Assembly: GCF_009724245.1 (NCBI RefSeq)
Contig: NZ_WNNK01000001.1
Location: 1-64,000 of the forward strand
DNA length: 64,000 bases
DNA from: Pseudomonas spelaei
GTDB lineage: Bacteria; Pseudomonadota; Gammaproteobacteria; Pseudomonadales; Pseudomonadaceae
Reading direction: 5' to 3'
Part shown: piece by piece, positions 29,135 to 43,140 of the stretch
How positions within the stretch are numbered: position 1 is the stretch's first letter
How the letters are laid out: the number at the start of each line of letters is the position of its first letter
Notes under the pieces: generated by a model
Seen by the model: the letters and a program-made list of their open reading frames with translations, nothing else
Database searches by the model: none
What the model was told of the DNA's origin: nothing
Program-made: the position numbers and the translations under genes

Positions 29135-29770
29135 ATGCTTCGAGTAATTATTGCTGATGATCACCCCATTGTTTGTATTGGGCAGAGGGTGGTGATCGAG
29201 GCGAGCGGCAGGTGCAAAGTAGTGGGCGAAGCCAACGGCCCCGATGAATTGCTCAGGCTGCTGAGCACAACGCCGTGCGATGTACTGGTGACCGATTTCG
29301 CGATGCCCGGCGACCAGCAGGCTGACGGTTACAGCTTGTTGAGCTTGCTGCACCGTCAGTACCCGAAGTTGCCGGTGATTCTGGTGACCATGTTTGCCAA
29401 CATCGCGACCTTGCGTGCTTCCTTTGCCCATGGTGCCCAGGCCATCGTCGCCAAAAGTGCTTCGGCCAGGGAGCTGCCGCTGGCAATCAAGGCTGTGCGC
29501 GCAGGCCAGACCTTTGTCAGTGAGTGCCTGCGGGTCCAACTGGTTGAGGCGGGGCCCGGCGACCAGTCGCAACAGCCGCAGTTGTCCGGCAAGGAGCGAG
29601 AAGTGGTACGGATGCTGGCCAGTGGCATGACCGTCAGCCAGATTGCGGCGCGGGTCAATCGCAGTATTTCTACCATCAGCAAACAGAAAAGTACGGCCAT
29701 GCACCGACTGTGTATTTCCACCGATGTGGATTTGTTCGCCTATGCTCGCAGTTGCGGCATGGTGCCTTAA
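29135..29770 (+). CDS. NarL/FixJ-type (RcsB/BvgA-like) response regulator
   Basis: 211 residues. REC domain with Asp8-Asp9, phospho-acceptor Asp54 (LVTDFAMPG) and Lys in IVAKSASARE; LuxR-type HTH at ~149-200 (LSGKEREVVRMLASGMTVSQIAARVNRSISTISKQK as its core region). RcsB/BvgA-type regulators control fimbriae and virulence in several bacteria. Its position beside the chaperone-usher operon makes that operon the leading target (inference). No sensor kinase gene is adjacent. Confidence 0.9.
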   Translation: MLRVIIADDHPIVCIGQRVVIEASGRCKVVGEANGPDELLRLLSTTPCDVLVTDFAMPGDQQADGYSLLSLLHRQYPKLPVILVTMFANIATLRASFAHGAQAIVAKSASARELPLAIKAVRAGQTFVSECLRVQLVEAGPGDQSQQPQLSGKEREVVRMLASGMTVSQIAARVNRSISTISKQKSTAMHRLCISTDVDLFAYARSCGMVP

Positions 29771-29802
29771 GGGCGTACCCGTGGCATTCCTGCCGTAAAT
29801 GC

Positions 29803-29833
29803 CGATAGTGTTCCAGGCGCTTGCGCACTATCG
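29803..29833. other. 8-bp inverted repeat after the response regulator gene
   Basis: CGATAGTG (29803-29810) and CACTATCG (29826-29833), 15-nt spacer containing GCGCTTGCG. It may be a weak terminator hairpin for the regulator gene, but no T-run follows. Confidence 0.35.
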
Positions 29834-29867
29834 TAAGCGGCCCTCAACCCTTTTTCGGAGGCTGCCC

Positions 29868-30338
29868 ATGAGCGACGCCCATAACGCCTTGATCACCGAG
29901 TTCTACAGCGCCTTCCAGCGATTGGATGCCGAGGCCATGAGCGCCTGCTACACCGAAGACGTGGTGTTCAGCGACCCGGCGTTTGGCGAACTGCGCGGGC
30001 GCGATGCCGGTGACATGTGGCGCATGCTTACCTTGCGGGCCAAGGATTTCTCCCTGACCTTCGATCAGGTGAAGAGTGACGAGATCACCGGCAGCGCCCA
30101 TTGGGTGGCGACCTATCTGTTCAGCCAGACCGGTAATACCGTGGTCAACGACATCCAGGCACGCTTTGTGTTTCGCGACGGCAAGATCTGCGAGCACCAT
30201 GATCACTTTGACCTGTGGCGTTGGTCGCGCCAGGCGCTGGGCACAAAGGGCCTGCTGCTGGGCTGGACGCCACTGGTGCGCAATGCGGTGCGTGCCCAGG
30301 CGTTGAAAGGGTTGAAGGCGTTCCAGGCCAGTCGTTGA
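29868..30338 (+). CDS. NTF2-like (SnoaL-type) small protein
   Basis: 156 residues from ATG 29868, directly after GGAGG. NTF2/SnoaL fold: ALITEFYSAFQRLDAEAMSACYTEDVVFSDPAF, ending with FVFRDGKICEHHDHFDLWRW. Proteins of this type include steroid isomerase-like enzymes and many of unknown role. No partner gene suggests a substrate. Confidence 0.82.
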   Translation: MSDAHNALITEFYSAFQRLDAEAMSACYTEDVVFSDPAFGELRGRDAGDMWRMLTLRAKDFSLTFDQVKSDEITGSAHWVATYLFSQTGNTVVNDIQARFVFRDGKICEHHDHFDLWRWSRQALGTKGLLLGWTPLVRNAVRAQALKGLKAFQASR

Positions 30339-30374
30339 TAAGATTGGCGCTCTTTTCGTTTGCCAGAACATTCT

Positions 30375-30665
30375 GTGAATAGTCCATCGACCTGCGTTGA
30401 AGCTGAGCCCAAGCCGTGGTTTGTCTACCTGGTTCGAGCGGCCAATGGTTCGCTGTATTGCGGGATCAGTAATGACCCAGTGCGCCGTTTTGCCTCTCAC
30501 CAGAGCGGCAAGGGCGCGCGATTTTTTCTTTCAAGCCCGGCGGTAGCGCTGGTGTACACCGAAGCCTGCGCTAGCAAGAGCGAAGCGTTGCGCCAGGAGC
30601 GGCTGATCAAAAAACTGAAAAAGAGCGCCAAGGAATGCCTGGTGGCGAGTGGTTTATCAATCTGA
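30375..30665 (+). CDS. GIY-YIG nuclease family protein (UPF0213/YhbQ-like)
   Basis: 96 residues if GTG 30375 is the start; TTG 30360 is an alternative and neither has a strong ribosome site. GIY-YIG core [20 protein letters not shown] (YCGI replaces the second motif), then [15 protein letters not shown] and Glu in [16 protein letters not shown]. Small stand-alone members are structure-specific or uncharacterised nucleases. Confidence 0.85.
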   Translation: MNSPSTCVEAEPKPWFVYLVRAANGSLYCGISNDPVRRFASHQSGKGARFFLSSPAVALVYTEACASKSEALRQERLIKKLKKSAKECLVASGLSI

Positions 30666-30750
30666 CTGATACGTTCCCATCAGGCCGACGGGTAGGCCGG
30701 ATGATTTTTGCGCGCTAAGCTGGATTCTCATTCGTTTAGCGGATTCCAGC

Positions 30751-31686
30751 ATGTCAGAGTTAATTCTCCACCATTACCCGGCGTCCCCATTCGCAGAAAA
30801 AACCCGCCTTTTGCTTGGCTTCAAAGGCTTGTCCTGGCACTCGGTGCACATCTCGCCGGTGATGCCAAAACCCGGCCTCACAGCCTTGACGGGTGGCTAC
30901 CGCAAGACGCCGGTGTTACAGGTCGGTGCTGATATCTACTGTGACACCGCGCTGATCGCCCGGCGCCTGGAGCAGGAGAAGGCCTCACCCGCGTTGTTTC
31001 CCGAGGGGCAGGAACTGATCACCCAGGCATTTGCCGCCTGGGCCGATTCGGTCGTGTTCGCACATGCCGTCAGCCTTGTGTTCCAGCCAGAGTCAGTGGC
31101 GGTACGTTTTGCCAAATTGCCGCCTGAAGCGGTCAAGGCGTTTATCGCCGACCGTGCTGCCTTGTTCAGCGGTGGGACAGCTGCCCGCATACCGGCCGAA
31201 CAGGCGCGCCATCAGTGGCCAGTCATCATGGGCCGTCTGGAGCAGCAGTTGCAGCGCGAGCAGGGGGACTTCCTGTTTGGCGAGCCGTCGATTGCCGACT
31301 TCTCCATGGCGCACCCGTTATGGTTTCTCAAGGCAACACCGGTGACTTCGCCCTTGGTCGATATTTATCCTGCCGTGTCTGCCTGGCATGCGCGGGTCAT
31401 GGGGTTTGGTCATGGTTCTGCGGCTGAAATGAGCGCCGAAGACGCGTTGGCGGTCGCGCGAAACGCCACACCGGCAGCCTTGCCGGATGAGTTGTTTGAT
31501 GAACCGAATGGCTTCAAGGCTGGCCAGCAGGTGACCCTCTCGGCGACGGATTATGGTGTTGATCCGGTGGTGGGTGAGTTGTTGTTCGCCGGCCACGAGG
31601 AGTTGATCCTGCGCCGTACCGATGAGCGGGGCGGCACGGTACATGTGCACTTTCCGCGCCTGGGTTTTCGTATTCAGGCCAATTGA
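30751..31686 (+). CDS. glutathione S-transferase family protein with C-terminal extension
   Basis: 311 residues. N-terminal thioredoxin-like GST domain (ELILHHYPASPFAEKTRLLL, with TPVLQVG and a DTALIARRLE glutathione-binding turn), an all-alpha C-domain to ~residue 220, and an extra ~75-residue beta-rich tail (PNGFKAGQQVTLSATDYGVD to the end). Typical GSTs end near residue 210-230, so the tail is a distinct module. The catalytic residue probably includes Ser12. Substrate unknown. Confidence 0.85.
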   Translation: MSELILHHYPASPFAEKTRLLLGFKGLSWHSVHISPVMPKPGLTALTGGYRKTPVLQVGADIYCDTALIARRLEQEKASPALFPEGQELITQAFAAWADSVVFAHAVSLVFQPESVAVRFAKLPPEAVKAFIADRAALFSGGTAARIPAEQARHQWPVIMGRLEQQLQREQGDFLFGEPSIADFSMAHPLWFLKATPVTSPLVDIYPAVSAWHARVMGFGHGSAAEMSAEDALAVARNATPAALPDELFDEPNGFKAGQQVTLSATDYGVDPVVGELLFAGHEELILRRTDERGGTVHVHFPRLGFRIQAN

Positions 31687-31702
31687 GGGTGTAAACACAG
31701 GT

Positions 31703-31723
31703 GGCGCTCGTTACTTGAGCGCC
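31703..31723. other. hairpin between convergent GST and glutaredoxin genes
   Basis: GGCGCTC (31703-31709) and GAGCGCC (31717-31723) with a 7-nt loop, overlapping the glutaredoxin stop region. It may help separate the convergent transcripts; no T-run. Confidence 0.3.
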
Positions 31724-32061
31724 GCCATGATCGCATCCGGGTTGTAATCGCGAACCAGCGTGCCATTCACGTCCACAAACGGAATTCCACCACCGCCTAA
31801 TGCCGTGTAGGCCTTGCGCCCCTCAGCATCCTTCTCGATATCAACGGTTTTGTAGGGAATGCCTTTCTGATCCAGAAAACGCTGGGTCTGCTTGCAGTAC
31901 CCGCACCAGTCGGTGGTGTACAACGTCACCCGGGCGTTGGCCCGAACCTGTTCGGGCGCCACTTGTGACGGGTTGAACACCCGCTCGATCTTGCCCCAGT
32001 TCTGGAAAACCACCACCACCAGCAACACCAGCAGGACTTTCTTCAGGACCCCGCCCAGCAT
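31711..32061 (-). CDS. membrane-anchored glutaredoxin
   Basis: 116 residues. An N-terminal hydrophobic segment (KKVLLVLLVVVVFQNW) is either a signal anchor or uncleaved helix, followed by a glutaredoxin domain with WCGYC active site and GGGIPFVDVNG. It overlaps the end of yejK by one base (TGATG). It should catalyse thiol-disulfide exchange on the periplasmic face or at the membrane. Confidence 0.86.
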   Translation of the reverse strand: MLGGVLKKVLLVLLVVVVFQNWGKIERVFNPSQVAPEQVRANARVTLYTTDWCGYCKQTQRFLDQKGIPYKTVDIEKDAEGRKAYTALGGGGIPFVDVNGTLVRDYNPDAIMAALK

Positions 32062-33065
32062 CAGTTACGGCGCTTGAGCTGGTCGGTCAGTTGGGTCGGC
32101 AAACCCTTGATGATCAGGGTACCGGCGGCTTCGTCATACTCGATCTTGTCGCCCAGCAGGTGCGCTTCAAAGCTGATGGACAGGCCCTCGGCGCGCCCGG
32201 TGAAGCGGCGGAACTGGTTGAGCGTGCGTTTATCTGCCGGAATTTCCGGCGACAGGCCGTAATCCTTGTTGCGGATGTGATCGTAGAAGGCTTTCGGCCG
32301 GTCTTCGTCGATCAGGCCGGAGAGCTCTTCCAGGCCCATGGGTTCGCCGAGCTTGGCCTGGCTGCTGGCGTAATCCACCAGGGTCTTGGTTTTCTCGCGG
32401 GCGGACTCGTCCGGCAAGTCTTCGCTTTCAACGAAGTCACTGAAGGCCTTGAGCAGGGTGCGGGTTTCACCCGGGCCGTCGACGCCTTCCTGGCAGCCGA
32501 TAAAGTCGCGGAAGTACTCCGAGACCTTCTTGCCGTTCTTGCCCTTGATAAAGGAGATGTACTGCTTGGACTGCTTGTTGTTCTGCCACTCGGACACGTT
32601 GATGCGCGCCGCGAGGTGCAGTTGGCCCAGGTCCAGGTGACGCGAAGGCGTTACGTCCAACTGGTCGGTCACCGCCACGCCTTCACTGTGGTGCAACAGG
32701 GCAATAGCCAGATAGTCGGTCATGCCTTGTTGATAGTGGGCGAACAGCACGTGGCCGCCCGTGGAGAGGTTGGACTCTTCCATCAGCTTTTGCAGATGTT
32801 CCACGGCTACCCGGCTGAAGGCGGTGAAATCCATGCCGCCGTCGAAATATTCCTTCAACCAGCCACTGAACGGGTGCGCGCCGGACTCGGCATGGAAAAA
32901 TCCCCAGGCCTTGCCTTGTTTGGCGTTATAGCTCTCGTTGAGGTCGGCAAGCATGTTCTCGATGGCCGCCGACTCGGCAAGTTCGGAGTCGCGGGCGTGG
33001 AGAACTGCGGGTGTGCCGTCGGGTTTTTTGTCGATCAGGTGGACGATGCAATGACGGATCGGCAT
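32061..33065 (-). CDS. yejK: nucleoid-associated protein YejK/NdpA
   Basis: 334 residues, full family length. Starts [14 protein letters not shown]; contains [36 protein letters not shown] and [22 protein letters not shown]-associated protein of the bacterial nucleoid, reported to interact with topoisomerases in E. coli. First gene of a two-gene unit with the glutaredoxin. Confidence 0.93.
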   Translation of the reverse strand: MPIRHCIVHLIDKKPDGTPAVLHARDSELAESAAIENMLADLNESYNAKQGKAWGFFHAESGAHPFSGWLKEYFDGGMDFTAFSRVAVEHLQKLMEESNLSTGGHVLFAHYQQGMTDYLAIALLHHSEGVAVTDQLDVTPSRHLDLGQLHLAARINVSEWQNNKQSKQYISFIKGKNGKKVSEYFRDFIGCQEGVDGPGETRTLLKAFSDFVESEDLPDESAREKTKTLVDYASSQAKLGEPMGLEELSGLIDEDRPKAFYDHIRNKDYGLSPEIPADKRTLNQFRRFTGRAEGLSISFEAHLLGDKIEYDEAAGTLIIKGLPTQLTDQLKRRN

Positions 33066-33462
33066 GGGCTTCTCGGCTGGTTGATTGGGAGGAGGGCGGC
33101 CTCCCGGAAAAAGTCGCCAGTGTACCGCACCCGCTGGTCGCGGAGGGTGTGAAGGGCGTTTTGGGCGCCGTCCGACCGCCTATATGCCTTTTTTTCACGG
33201 TTTAGAGCGATAAAGCTGACCAAATGGGTATGTTGAGGCGGATATTTCCCCGTCTCTGTGCTAGTTTTGCCCCGTCTTACGCGAAGTCTCAGCGTTAAGC
33301 GTGCATTCAGCATCTGTCAGGTCGAACCAAACCCCGTTTCAGGTATCTATAACCCCGATCTGTCGTGGTTTAGAGCCGTGGGTGCCAGGCCTCATGGTCG
33401 GGCTCGATGGCTGACACTGCACTCTGCAATCCAAATGAATTTGATAGGGAAGGAACACCACA
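33066..33462. other. divergent intergenic region between yejK and hupN
   Basis: 397 bp without a credible gene. It should contain promoters for yejK (leftward) and hupN (rightward). hupN has AAGGGAAGGAA as ribosome site at 33448-33458. I see no repeat or clear operator. Confidence 0.45.
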
Positions 33463-33744
33463 ATGGCTATTACTAAAGACCAACTGATCGCTGATCTGGC
33501 TGAAGCTGTAGACGCACCGAAAACCACCGTGCGTGCTCTGCTGGACCAACTGGGCCAGATCGTTGCTGATCAGCTGGAAAACGGCGGCGAAATCACTCTG
33601 CCAGGCGTTGGCAAGCTGAAAGTGACCGAGCGTCCTGCCCGTACTGGCCGTAACCCTTCGACTGGCGCTGCCATCGAAATCGCTGCCAAGAAAGTGATCA
33701 AGCTGGTTGTGGCCAAAGGCCTGACCGACTCGGTTAACAAGTAA
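33463..33744 (+). CDS. hupN: HU-type DNA-binding protein HupN
   Basis: 93 residues. HU fold with DNA-binding arm VTERPARTGRNPSTGAAIEI and start MAITKDQLIADLAEAVDAP. Pseudomonads have HupA, HupB and HupN; this sequence corresponds to the HupN version as I recall it. It compacts and bends DNA. Confidence 0.92.
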   Translation: MAITKDQLIADLAEAVDAPKTTVRALLDQLGQIVADQLENGGEITLPGVGKLKVTERPARTGRNPSTGAAIEIAAKKVIKLVVAKGLTDSVNK

Positions 33745-33754
33745 GACGCAGCAA

Positions 33755-33793
33755 AAAAAACCGTGCTTCGGAGCGATCCGGGCACGGTTTTTT
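33755..33793. terminator. bidirectional terminator between hupN and rlmF
   Basis: AAAAAACCGTGC (33755-33766) pairs with GCACGGTTTTTT (33782-33793). The A and T tracts flank the GC stem on both sides, so it can stop hupN (rightward) and rlmF (leftward). Confidence 0.9.
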
Positions 33794-33808
33794 GTTGCCT
33801 GCGATTTG

Positions 33809-34831
33809 TCAGTCCTTGCGAACCCAACGCTGGCGCCAGGTTTGCTGCTCGCTCTTGGTCTGGAAGGTCCAGGCGACGAAGCGGCTCTGTTTCTGGCCCT
33901 GAGACATCTCCACGACCTGACTTTCCAGCACTCCGGCCTTTTTCAGCGCTGTCTGAATCGCCGGCAGGTTTGATGCCTTTGACACGAGCGTGCTGAACCA
34001 CAGCACTTTGTGCTGGAAATGCGCGCTTTCAGCAATAAGTTGCGTCACAAACCGCGCTTCACCGCCTTCACACCACAACTCTGCCGATTGGCCACCGAAG
34101 TTCAGTACCGGCAATTTGCGTTTCGGGTCGGCCTTGCCCAAGGCCCGCCATTTACGCTCACTGCCTTTGGTCGCCTCATCCATGGAGGCATGGAACGGTG
34201 GGTTGCACATGGTCAGGTCAAAGCGTTCGCCCGGCTCCAGCAGGCCCAGCAGGATGTGCTTGGGGTTGCTTTGCTGGCGCAGCTGGATGGCCTTGTTCAG
34301 ACCGTTGGATTGCACGATGGCCTTGGCGGCGGCCACGGCCGTCGGGTCGATTTCCGAGCCGAGGAAGTGCCAGCGGTAATCGCTGTAGCCGATCAACGGA
34401 TAAACGCAGTTGGCGCCCATGCCAATGTCCAGCACCTTGACCGGAGCACCACGGGGAATCTCGCCTTCGTTGACGCTGGCCAGCAGGTCCGCGAGGAAGT
34501 GCACGTAATCGGCACGCCCCGGAACGGGAGGGCACAGGTAATCAGCCGGGATATCCCAGTGCTGGATGCCGTAGAAAGCCTTGAGCAGCGCCCGGTTGAA
34601 CACCCGTACCGCGTCGGGGCTGGCGAAGTCGATGCTTTCCTTGCCGTAAGGGTTAAGGATCACAAACTGGGCCAGTTCCGGCGTGGTTTTGATCAGCGAC
34701 GGAAAGTCATAACGGCCCTGGTGGCGGTTACGCGGGTGCAGAGTGGCCTCTTTGCGCGCAACGACGGGCTTGGCCGGCGTGGCAGGTTTAGGCTTCTTGC
34801 GCGGTGCTTTGGGTGTGCTGGGAGCGGTCAT
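33809..34831 (-). CDS. rlmF: 23S rRNA (adenine-1618-N6)-methyltransferase RlmF
   Basis: 340 residues if ATG 34831 is the start; ATG 34894 is possible. A basic Pro/Lys-rich N-terminus ([15 protein letters not shown]) precedes the RlmF domain: [20 protein letters not shown] site [15 protein letters not shown], and catalytic MCNPPFHAS. It methylates A1618 (E. coli numbering) of 23S rRNA. Confidence 0.93.
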   Translation of the reverse strand: MTAPSTPKAPRKKPKPATPAKPVVARKEATLHPRNRHQGRYDFPSLIKTTPELAQFVILNPYGKESIDFASPDAVRVFNRALLKAFYGIQHWDIPADYLCPPVPGRADYVHFLADLLASVNEGEIPRGAPVKVLDIGMGANCVYPLIGYSDYRWHFLGSEIDPTAVAAAKAIVQSNGLNKAIQLRQQSNPKHILLGLLEPGERFDLTMCNPPFHASMDEATKGSERKWRALGKADPKRKLPVLNFGGQSAELWCEGGEARFVTQLIAESAHFQHKVLWFSTLVSKASNLPAIQTALKKAGVLESQVVEMSQGQKQSRFVAWTFQTKSEQQTWRQRWVRKD

Positions 34832-34904
34832 GGGCTGCGTCGATTCTGGGGTTGTTTCAAAAGTGGTGGGTATTGTCCCACATTCCAGAGTCAATCTCGG
34901 TCAA

Positions 34905-34993
34905 ATGTGGGAGCTGGCTTGCCTGCGATGCAGACGACTCGGTGTATCAGCCAGATCGAGTTGATGCTATCGCAGGCAAGCCAGCTCCCACAT
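34905..34993. repeat. REP doublet, type A
   Basis: ATGTGGGAGCTGG... arm and its complement ending CCCACAT, between valS and rlmF. The inner arms differ slightly (GATGCAGA versus TGCTATCG), so pairing is imperfect beyond the REP core. Confidence 0.92.
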
Positions 34994-35010
34994 TGATCGG
35001 GTTTTCAAGC

Positions 35011-35038
35011 CAAAAAAAAGAGGCCCGAAGGCCTCTTT
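35011..35038 (-). terminator. Rho-independent terminator of valS
   Basis: AGAGGCC (35019-35025) pairs with GGCCTCT (35030-35036), CGAA loop on the given strand. On the minus strand the stem is followed by eight T. Confidence 0.9.
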
Positions 35039-35054
35039 CTGATACGGCTCCACC

Positions 35055-37901
35055 TTACAGGCTGGAAATCCGTGCATGTTGCTCCGCCAGCTTGCCCAGG
35101 GCCTGTTCGGCCTCGGCCAGTTTGGCGCGTTCTTTCTCGATCACTTCAGCCGGCGCCTTGTCAACGAACGCTGCGTTGGACAGTTTGCCGCCCACTCGCT
35201 GCACTTCGCCTTGCAGGCGCAGGATTTCCTTGTCGAGACGGGCCAGTTCCGCGCCCTTGTCGATCAAGCCGGCCATCGGCACCAGCACTTCCATATCGCC
35301 AACCAATGCGGTGGCGGACAGTGGAGCTTCGGCGTCAGCGGCCAATACGGTGATCGACTCCAACTTCGCGAGCTTCTTGAGCAGCGCATCGTTCTCGGTG
35401 AGGCGACGCTGGTCTTCGGCACTGGCGTTCTTCACAAACACTGCCAGCGGCTTGCCCGGGCCGATGTTCATCTCGGCGCGGATGTTGCGCGTGCCGAGCA
35501 TCAGGGTCTTGAGCCACTCGATGTCGCTTTCGGCCGCCTCATCGATGCGTGCTTCATTGGCCACTGGCCAAGGTTGCAGCATGATGGTCTTGCCTTCGAT
35601 ACCGGCCAGCGGCGCCAGGCGCTGCCAGATTTCTTCGGTGATGAACGGCATGAACGGATGCGCCAGGCGCAGCGCCACTTCCAGTACGCGCACCAGGGTG
35701 CGACGGGTGCCGCGCTGACGTTCGATCGGCGCGTTTTCGTCCCACAGCACCGGCTTGGACAGTTCCAGGTACCAGTCGCAATACTGGTTCCAGATGAACT
35801 CGTACAAGGCCTGTGCCGCCAAGTCGAAGCGGAACTGGTCAAGTTGACGGGTCACTTCGGCTTCGGTGCGTTGCAACTGGGAGATGATCCAGCGATCGGC
35901 CAGGGACAGCTCATAAGCTTCGCCGTTCTGCCCGCAGTCTTCGCCTTTATCCAGCACGTAGCGCGCGGCGTTCCAGATCTTGTTGCAGAAGTTGCGATAG
36001 CCTTCGACGCGGCCCATGTCGAACTTGATGTCGCGACCGGTGGACGCCAGCGAGCAGAAGGTGAAGCGCAGCGCGTCGGTGCCATAGCTGGCAATGCCGT
36101 CGGCGAATTCGTCGCGGGTCTGCTTCTCGATCTTCTTCGCCAGTTTTGGCTGCATCAGGCCCGAGGTGCGTTTCTGCACCAGGGTTTCCAGGTCGATGCC
36201 GTCGATGATGTCCAGCGGGTCCAGGACGTTGCCCTTGGACTTGGACATCTTCTGGCCCTGGCCATCACGCACCAGGCCGTGCACGTACACGGTCTTGAAC
36301 GGTACCTGTGGGGTGCCGTCTTCGTTCTTCACCAAATGCATGGTGAGCATGATCATCCGGGCAACCCAGAAGAAAATGATGTCGAAGCCGGTGACCAGCA
36401 CGTCGGTGGAGTGGAATTTCTTCAGGAATTCGGTCTGCTGCGGCCAACCCAGGGTGGAGAAGGTCCACAGGCCCGAGCTGAACCAGGTGTCCAGTACGTC
36501 ATTGTCCTGTTGCAGCGCCACGTCCGGGCCGAGGTTGTGCTTGGCACGTACTTCAGTTTCGTCGCGGCCAACATAGACCTTGCCCGACTCGTCGTACCAG
36601 GCCGGAATGCGGTGGCCCCACCACAGCTGGCGGCTGATGCACCAATCCTGGATGTCACGCATCCACGAGAAGTACATGTTTTCGTACTGTTTAGGCACGA
36701 ACGCGATGCGGCCGTCTTCCACGGCAGCAATCGCAGGCTCTGCCAACGGCTTGGTAGACACGTACCACTGGTCGGTCAGCCACGGCTCGATGATGGTGCC
36801 GGAACGGTCGCCTTTCGGTACTTTCAGGCCGTGGTCGTCAACACTCACCAGCAGGCCAGCAGCGTCGAAGGCGGCAACGATTTGCTTGCGCGCGTCGAAA
36901 CGGTCGAGGCCGGCGTATTCGGCCGGGATCTTGCCGTCGATGCTTTCGTTCAGCGTGCCGTCGAGGTTGAACACCTGGCAGGCCGGCAGAACAGCGGCGT
37001 TCTTGTCGAAGATGTTCAGCAGCGGCAGGTTGTGGCGCTTGCCAACTTCATAGTCGTTGAAATCGTGGGCCGGGGTGATTTTCACGCAGCCGGTGCCGAA
37101 TTCAGGGTCGCAGTAATCATCGGCGATGATCGGGATGCGACGGCCAACCAATGGCAACTCGACGAACTTGCCAATCAGGGCCTGGTAGCGCTCGTCGCTT
37201 GGGTTAACCGCGACAGCGGCGTCGCCGAGCATGGTTTCCGGGCGGGTGGTGGCGACGATCAGGTAATCGTTGCCTTCGGCGGTCTTGGCGCCGTCGGCCA
37301 GCGGGTATTTGAGGTTCCACAGGAAGCCTTTCTCGTCGTGGTTTTCCACTTCAAGGTCGGAAATCGCCGTGTGCAGCTTGGTGTCCCAGTTGACCAGGCG
37401 CTTGCCGCGGTAGATCAGGCCGTCTTCATGCAGGCGCACGAAGGCTTCTTTCACGGACTCGGACAGACCGTCGTCCATGGTGAAGCGCTCGCGGCTCCAG
37501 TCGACGGACGAACCCAGGCGACGGATCTGACGGCTGATGTTGCCGCCGGACTGATCCTTCCATTCCCAGATTTTCTCCAGAAACTTCTCGCGCCCCAGGT
37601 CGTGACGGTTCTGGCCGGTGGCTTCCAGCTGGCGCTCCACCAGCATCTGCGTGGCGATACCGGCGTGGTCGGTGCCTGGTTGCCACAGGGTGTTGCGACC
37701 CTGCATGCGGCGGAAACGAATCAGGGCATCCATGATCGCATTGTTGAAGCCATGGCCCATGTGCAGGCTGCCAGTGACGTTCGGTGGCGGAATCATGATG
37801 GTGTAGGAATCGCCCGCGCCTTGCGGAGCGAAATAATTCTCGGACTCCCAGGTCTGGTACCAGGAAGTTTCAATAGCGTGCGGCTGGTAGGTCTTATCCA
37901 T
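35055..37901 (-). CDS. valS: valyl-tRNA synthetase
   Basis: 948 residues from ATG 37901 ([19 protein letters not shown]), the usual Pseudomonas length; an upstream open frame runs into the REP doublet and is rejected. Class I signature [17 protein letters not shown]1 editing domain, KMSKSKGN, and a C-terminal coiled coil ([17 protein letters not shown]...). Charges tRNA-Val. Confidence 0.97.
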   Translation of the reverse strand: MDKTYQPHAIETSWYQTWESENYFAPQGAGDSYTIMIPPPNVTGSLHMGHGFNNAIMDALIRFRRMQGRNTLWQPGTDHAGIATQMLVERQLEATGQNRHDLGREKFLEKIWEWKDQSGGNISRQIRRLGSSVDWSRERFTMDDGLSESVKEAFVRLHEDGLIYRGKRLVNWDTKLHTAISDLEVENHDEKGFLWNLKYPLADGAKTAEGNDYLIVATTRPETMLGDAAVAVNPSDERYQALIGKFVELPLVGRRIPIIADDYCDPEFGTGCVKITPAHDFNDYEVGKRHNLPLLNIFDKNAAVLPACQVFNLDGTLNESIDGKIPAEYAGLDRFDARKQIVAAFDAAGLLVSVDDHGLKVPKGDRSGTIIEPWLTDQWYVSTKPLAEPAIAAVEDGRIAFVPKQYENMYFSWMRDIQDWCISRQLWWGHRIPAWYDESGKVYVGRDETEVRAKHNLGPDVALQQDNDVLDTWFSSGLWTFSTLGWPQQTEFLKKFHSTDVLVTGFDIIFFWVARMIMLTMHLVKNEDGTPQVPFKTVYVHGLVRDGQGQKMSKSKGNVLDPLDIIDGIDLETLVQKRTSGLMQPKLAKKIEKQTRDEFADGIASYGTDALRFTFCSLASTGRDIKFDMGRVEGYRNFCNKIWNAARYVLDKGEDCGQNGEAYELSLADRWIISQLQRTEAEVTRQLDQFRFDLAAQALYEFIWNQYCDWYLELSKPVLWDENAPIERQRGTRRTLVRVLEVALRLAHPFMPFITEEIWQRLAPLAGIEGKTIMLQPWPVANEARIDEAAESDIEWLKTLMLGTRNIRAEMNIGPGKPLAVFVKNASAEDQRRLTENDALLKKLAKLESITVLAADAEAPLSATALVGDMEVLVPMAGLIDKGAELARLDKEILRLQGEVQRVGGKLSNAAFVDKAPAEVIEKERAKLAEAEQALGKLAEQHARISSL

Positions 37902-38007
37902 GCGCGGCGGGACCCTAGTTGGCATTAATTCAGGAAAGCCGACAAGTATAACGGGGGATAGGGGAGAGGGCGAGTTGAAGAGGGGCTTAAGGCACATGCA
38001 AAACCAA

Positions 38008-38096
38008 TGTGGGAGCTGGCTTGCCTGCGATAGCGGTTTCTCAGCCAACATCTTCTGTTACTGATACACCGCTATCGCAGGCAAGCCAGCTCCCAC
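38008..38096. repeat. REP doublet, type A
   Basis: TGTGGGAGCTGG... arm and complement (to 38096), loop with further complementarity (GATAGCGGT with ACCGCTATC). It lies between valS and the small gene upstream. Confidence 0.92.
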
Positions 38097-38114
38097 AAGG
38101 GGTTGGGCTCAAGT

Positions 38115-38537
38115 TCAGGATTGGTACTGACTGAGCAACCGCTCCATTCGCGCATCCAGCCGACGCTTGATCTCGGTTTCGATATGCGGGGCAAAATCGT
38201 CGATCACGTCTTGCATGATCAATTGCGCAGCGGCGCGCAGTTCGTTATCCAGGTGCAGCAGCAGGGCGTCCGGGGCTTTTGCGGCCTCGGGTTCGGCGGC
38301 CGGAGTGTGTGCTGGCGCGGCGGCCGGGATCGGGTCCGCTTCTACAACGGGCGATTCGACCGGTACCGGCGCAGGTTTGCCGCCGACCATATCGAACAGC
38401 AGGGGAATTTGTACGTCACTGGCCGCTTCGGTCTGCGACGCCGGCTGCAGGTTGTCATCATCACCCAACAACTGGCGGATCGACTCAAGGTCGTCCAGCA
38501 GATGGTCAGACGGTTTTAGCGGGTTTGGAGTGTCCAT
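38115..38537 (-). CDS. conserved hypothetical protein between holC and valS
   Basis: 140 residues from ATG 38537, 7 nt after the holC stop. The middle is Pro/Ala-rich and likely disordered; the ends are helical (HLLDDLESIRQLLGDDD and the C-terminal HIETEIKRRLDARMERLL). I recall an equivalent gene at this position in other pseudomonads. Function unknown; the holC-valS context does not settle it. Confidence 0.75.
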   Translation of the reverse strand: MDTPNPLKPSDHLLDDLESIRQLLGDDDNLQPASQTEAASDVQIPLLFDMVGGKPAPVPVESPVVEADPIPAAAPAHTPAAEPEAAKAPDALLLHLDNELRAAAQLIMQDVIDDFAPHIETEIKRRLDARMERLLSQYQS

Positions 38538-38544
38538 CGTGTGC

Positions 38545-38973
38545 TCAGAGTCGCTGTAATCGGTGATCTTGCAGAGAATAGCCCTGTTCGCGGTAGAAAC
38601 GGAAACTCTCCCGCGCGGCCTGACGAATAGCTGGATCTTCCACCACCACTTCCGCGACACGGGCGAACCCCTTGGCGAAGGCCGGTACTTTCAGGTCCAG
38701 GTTGACCAGCAGGTCACGGTGATCGCCGCAGCTGTCGCCCAAACCCAGTACAACCAAGCCGTCAGGCTCTGCTTCTGCGGGGCCATGAGGCACGAAGCTT
38801 TCACCCTTGAACCGCCACAGGCGGGCATCGAGGTCGTCGCGTTGGGTGGCATCGCTGCAATGCAGGTAGATGCGGTGGCCCATGCGCCAGGCTTTTTCGG
38901 TGAGTTTGCAGGCAAAGTCCAGGCGTGCGGAAGGATCGGCGCTGGGCAATATATAGAAGTCGACTTGGGTCAT
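38545..38973 (-). CDS. holC: DNA polymerase III chi subunit
   Basis: 142 residues. VDFYILPSADPSARLDFACKL, MGHRIYLHCSD, and LWRFKGESFVPH are family features. Chi links the clamp-loader to SSB. The order pepA-holC-valS is the classical one in gammaproteobacteria. Confidence 0.94.
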   Translation of the reverse strand: MTQVDFYILPSADPSARLDFACKLTEKAWRMGHRIYLHCSDATQRDDLDARLWRFKGESFVPHGPAEAEPDGLVVLGLGDSCGDHRDLLVNLDLKVPAFAKGFARVAEVVVEDPAIRQAARESFRFYREQGYSLQDHRLQRL

Positions 38974-39024
38974 TGCGGTTCCTGAGCCCCGGGCGGCTTT
39001 ACAGACGCCCGGGGATCTTCAGTT

Positions 39025-42988
<3,964 letters not shown>

Positions 42989-43005
42989 TTGCCTGCTTAT
43001 GAACA

Positions 43006-43040
43006 AAAAATGCCCCGTTCGACCGATCGGGGCATTTTTG
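43006..43040 (+). terminator. Rho-independent terminator of lptFG
   Basis: AAAAATGCCCCG (43006-43017) pairs with CGGGGCATTTTT (43028-43039). Confidence 0.93.
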
Positions 43041-43140
43041 TTCTTGGTCGCCAAAGATGACGTCTGGCCTGAGCATCAGGTACAATTCCCGGCTATTTTT
43101 CAGCGGGCAGTCTGCCTGCAGCCTTTTTGAGTGTTGATCC

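Noticed and set aside
35076..37928. 950-codon open frame antisense to valS
   Set aside because: It mirrors valS codons in GC-rich DNA, has no recognisable domain or ribosome site, and valS is certain.
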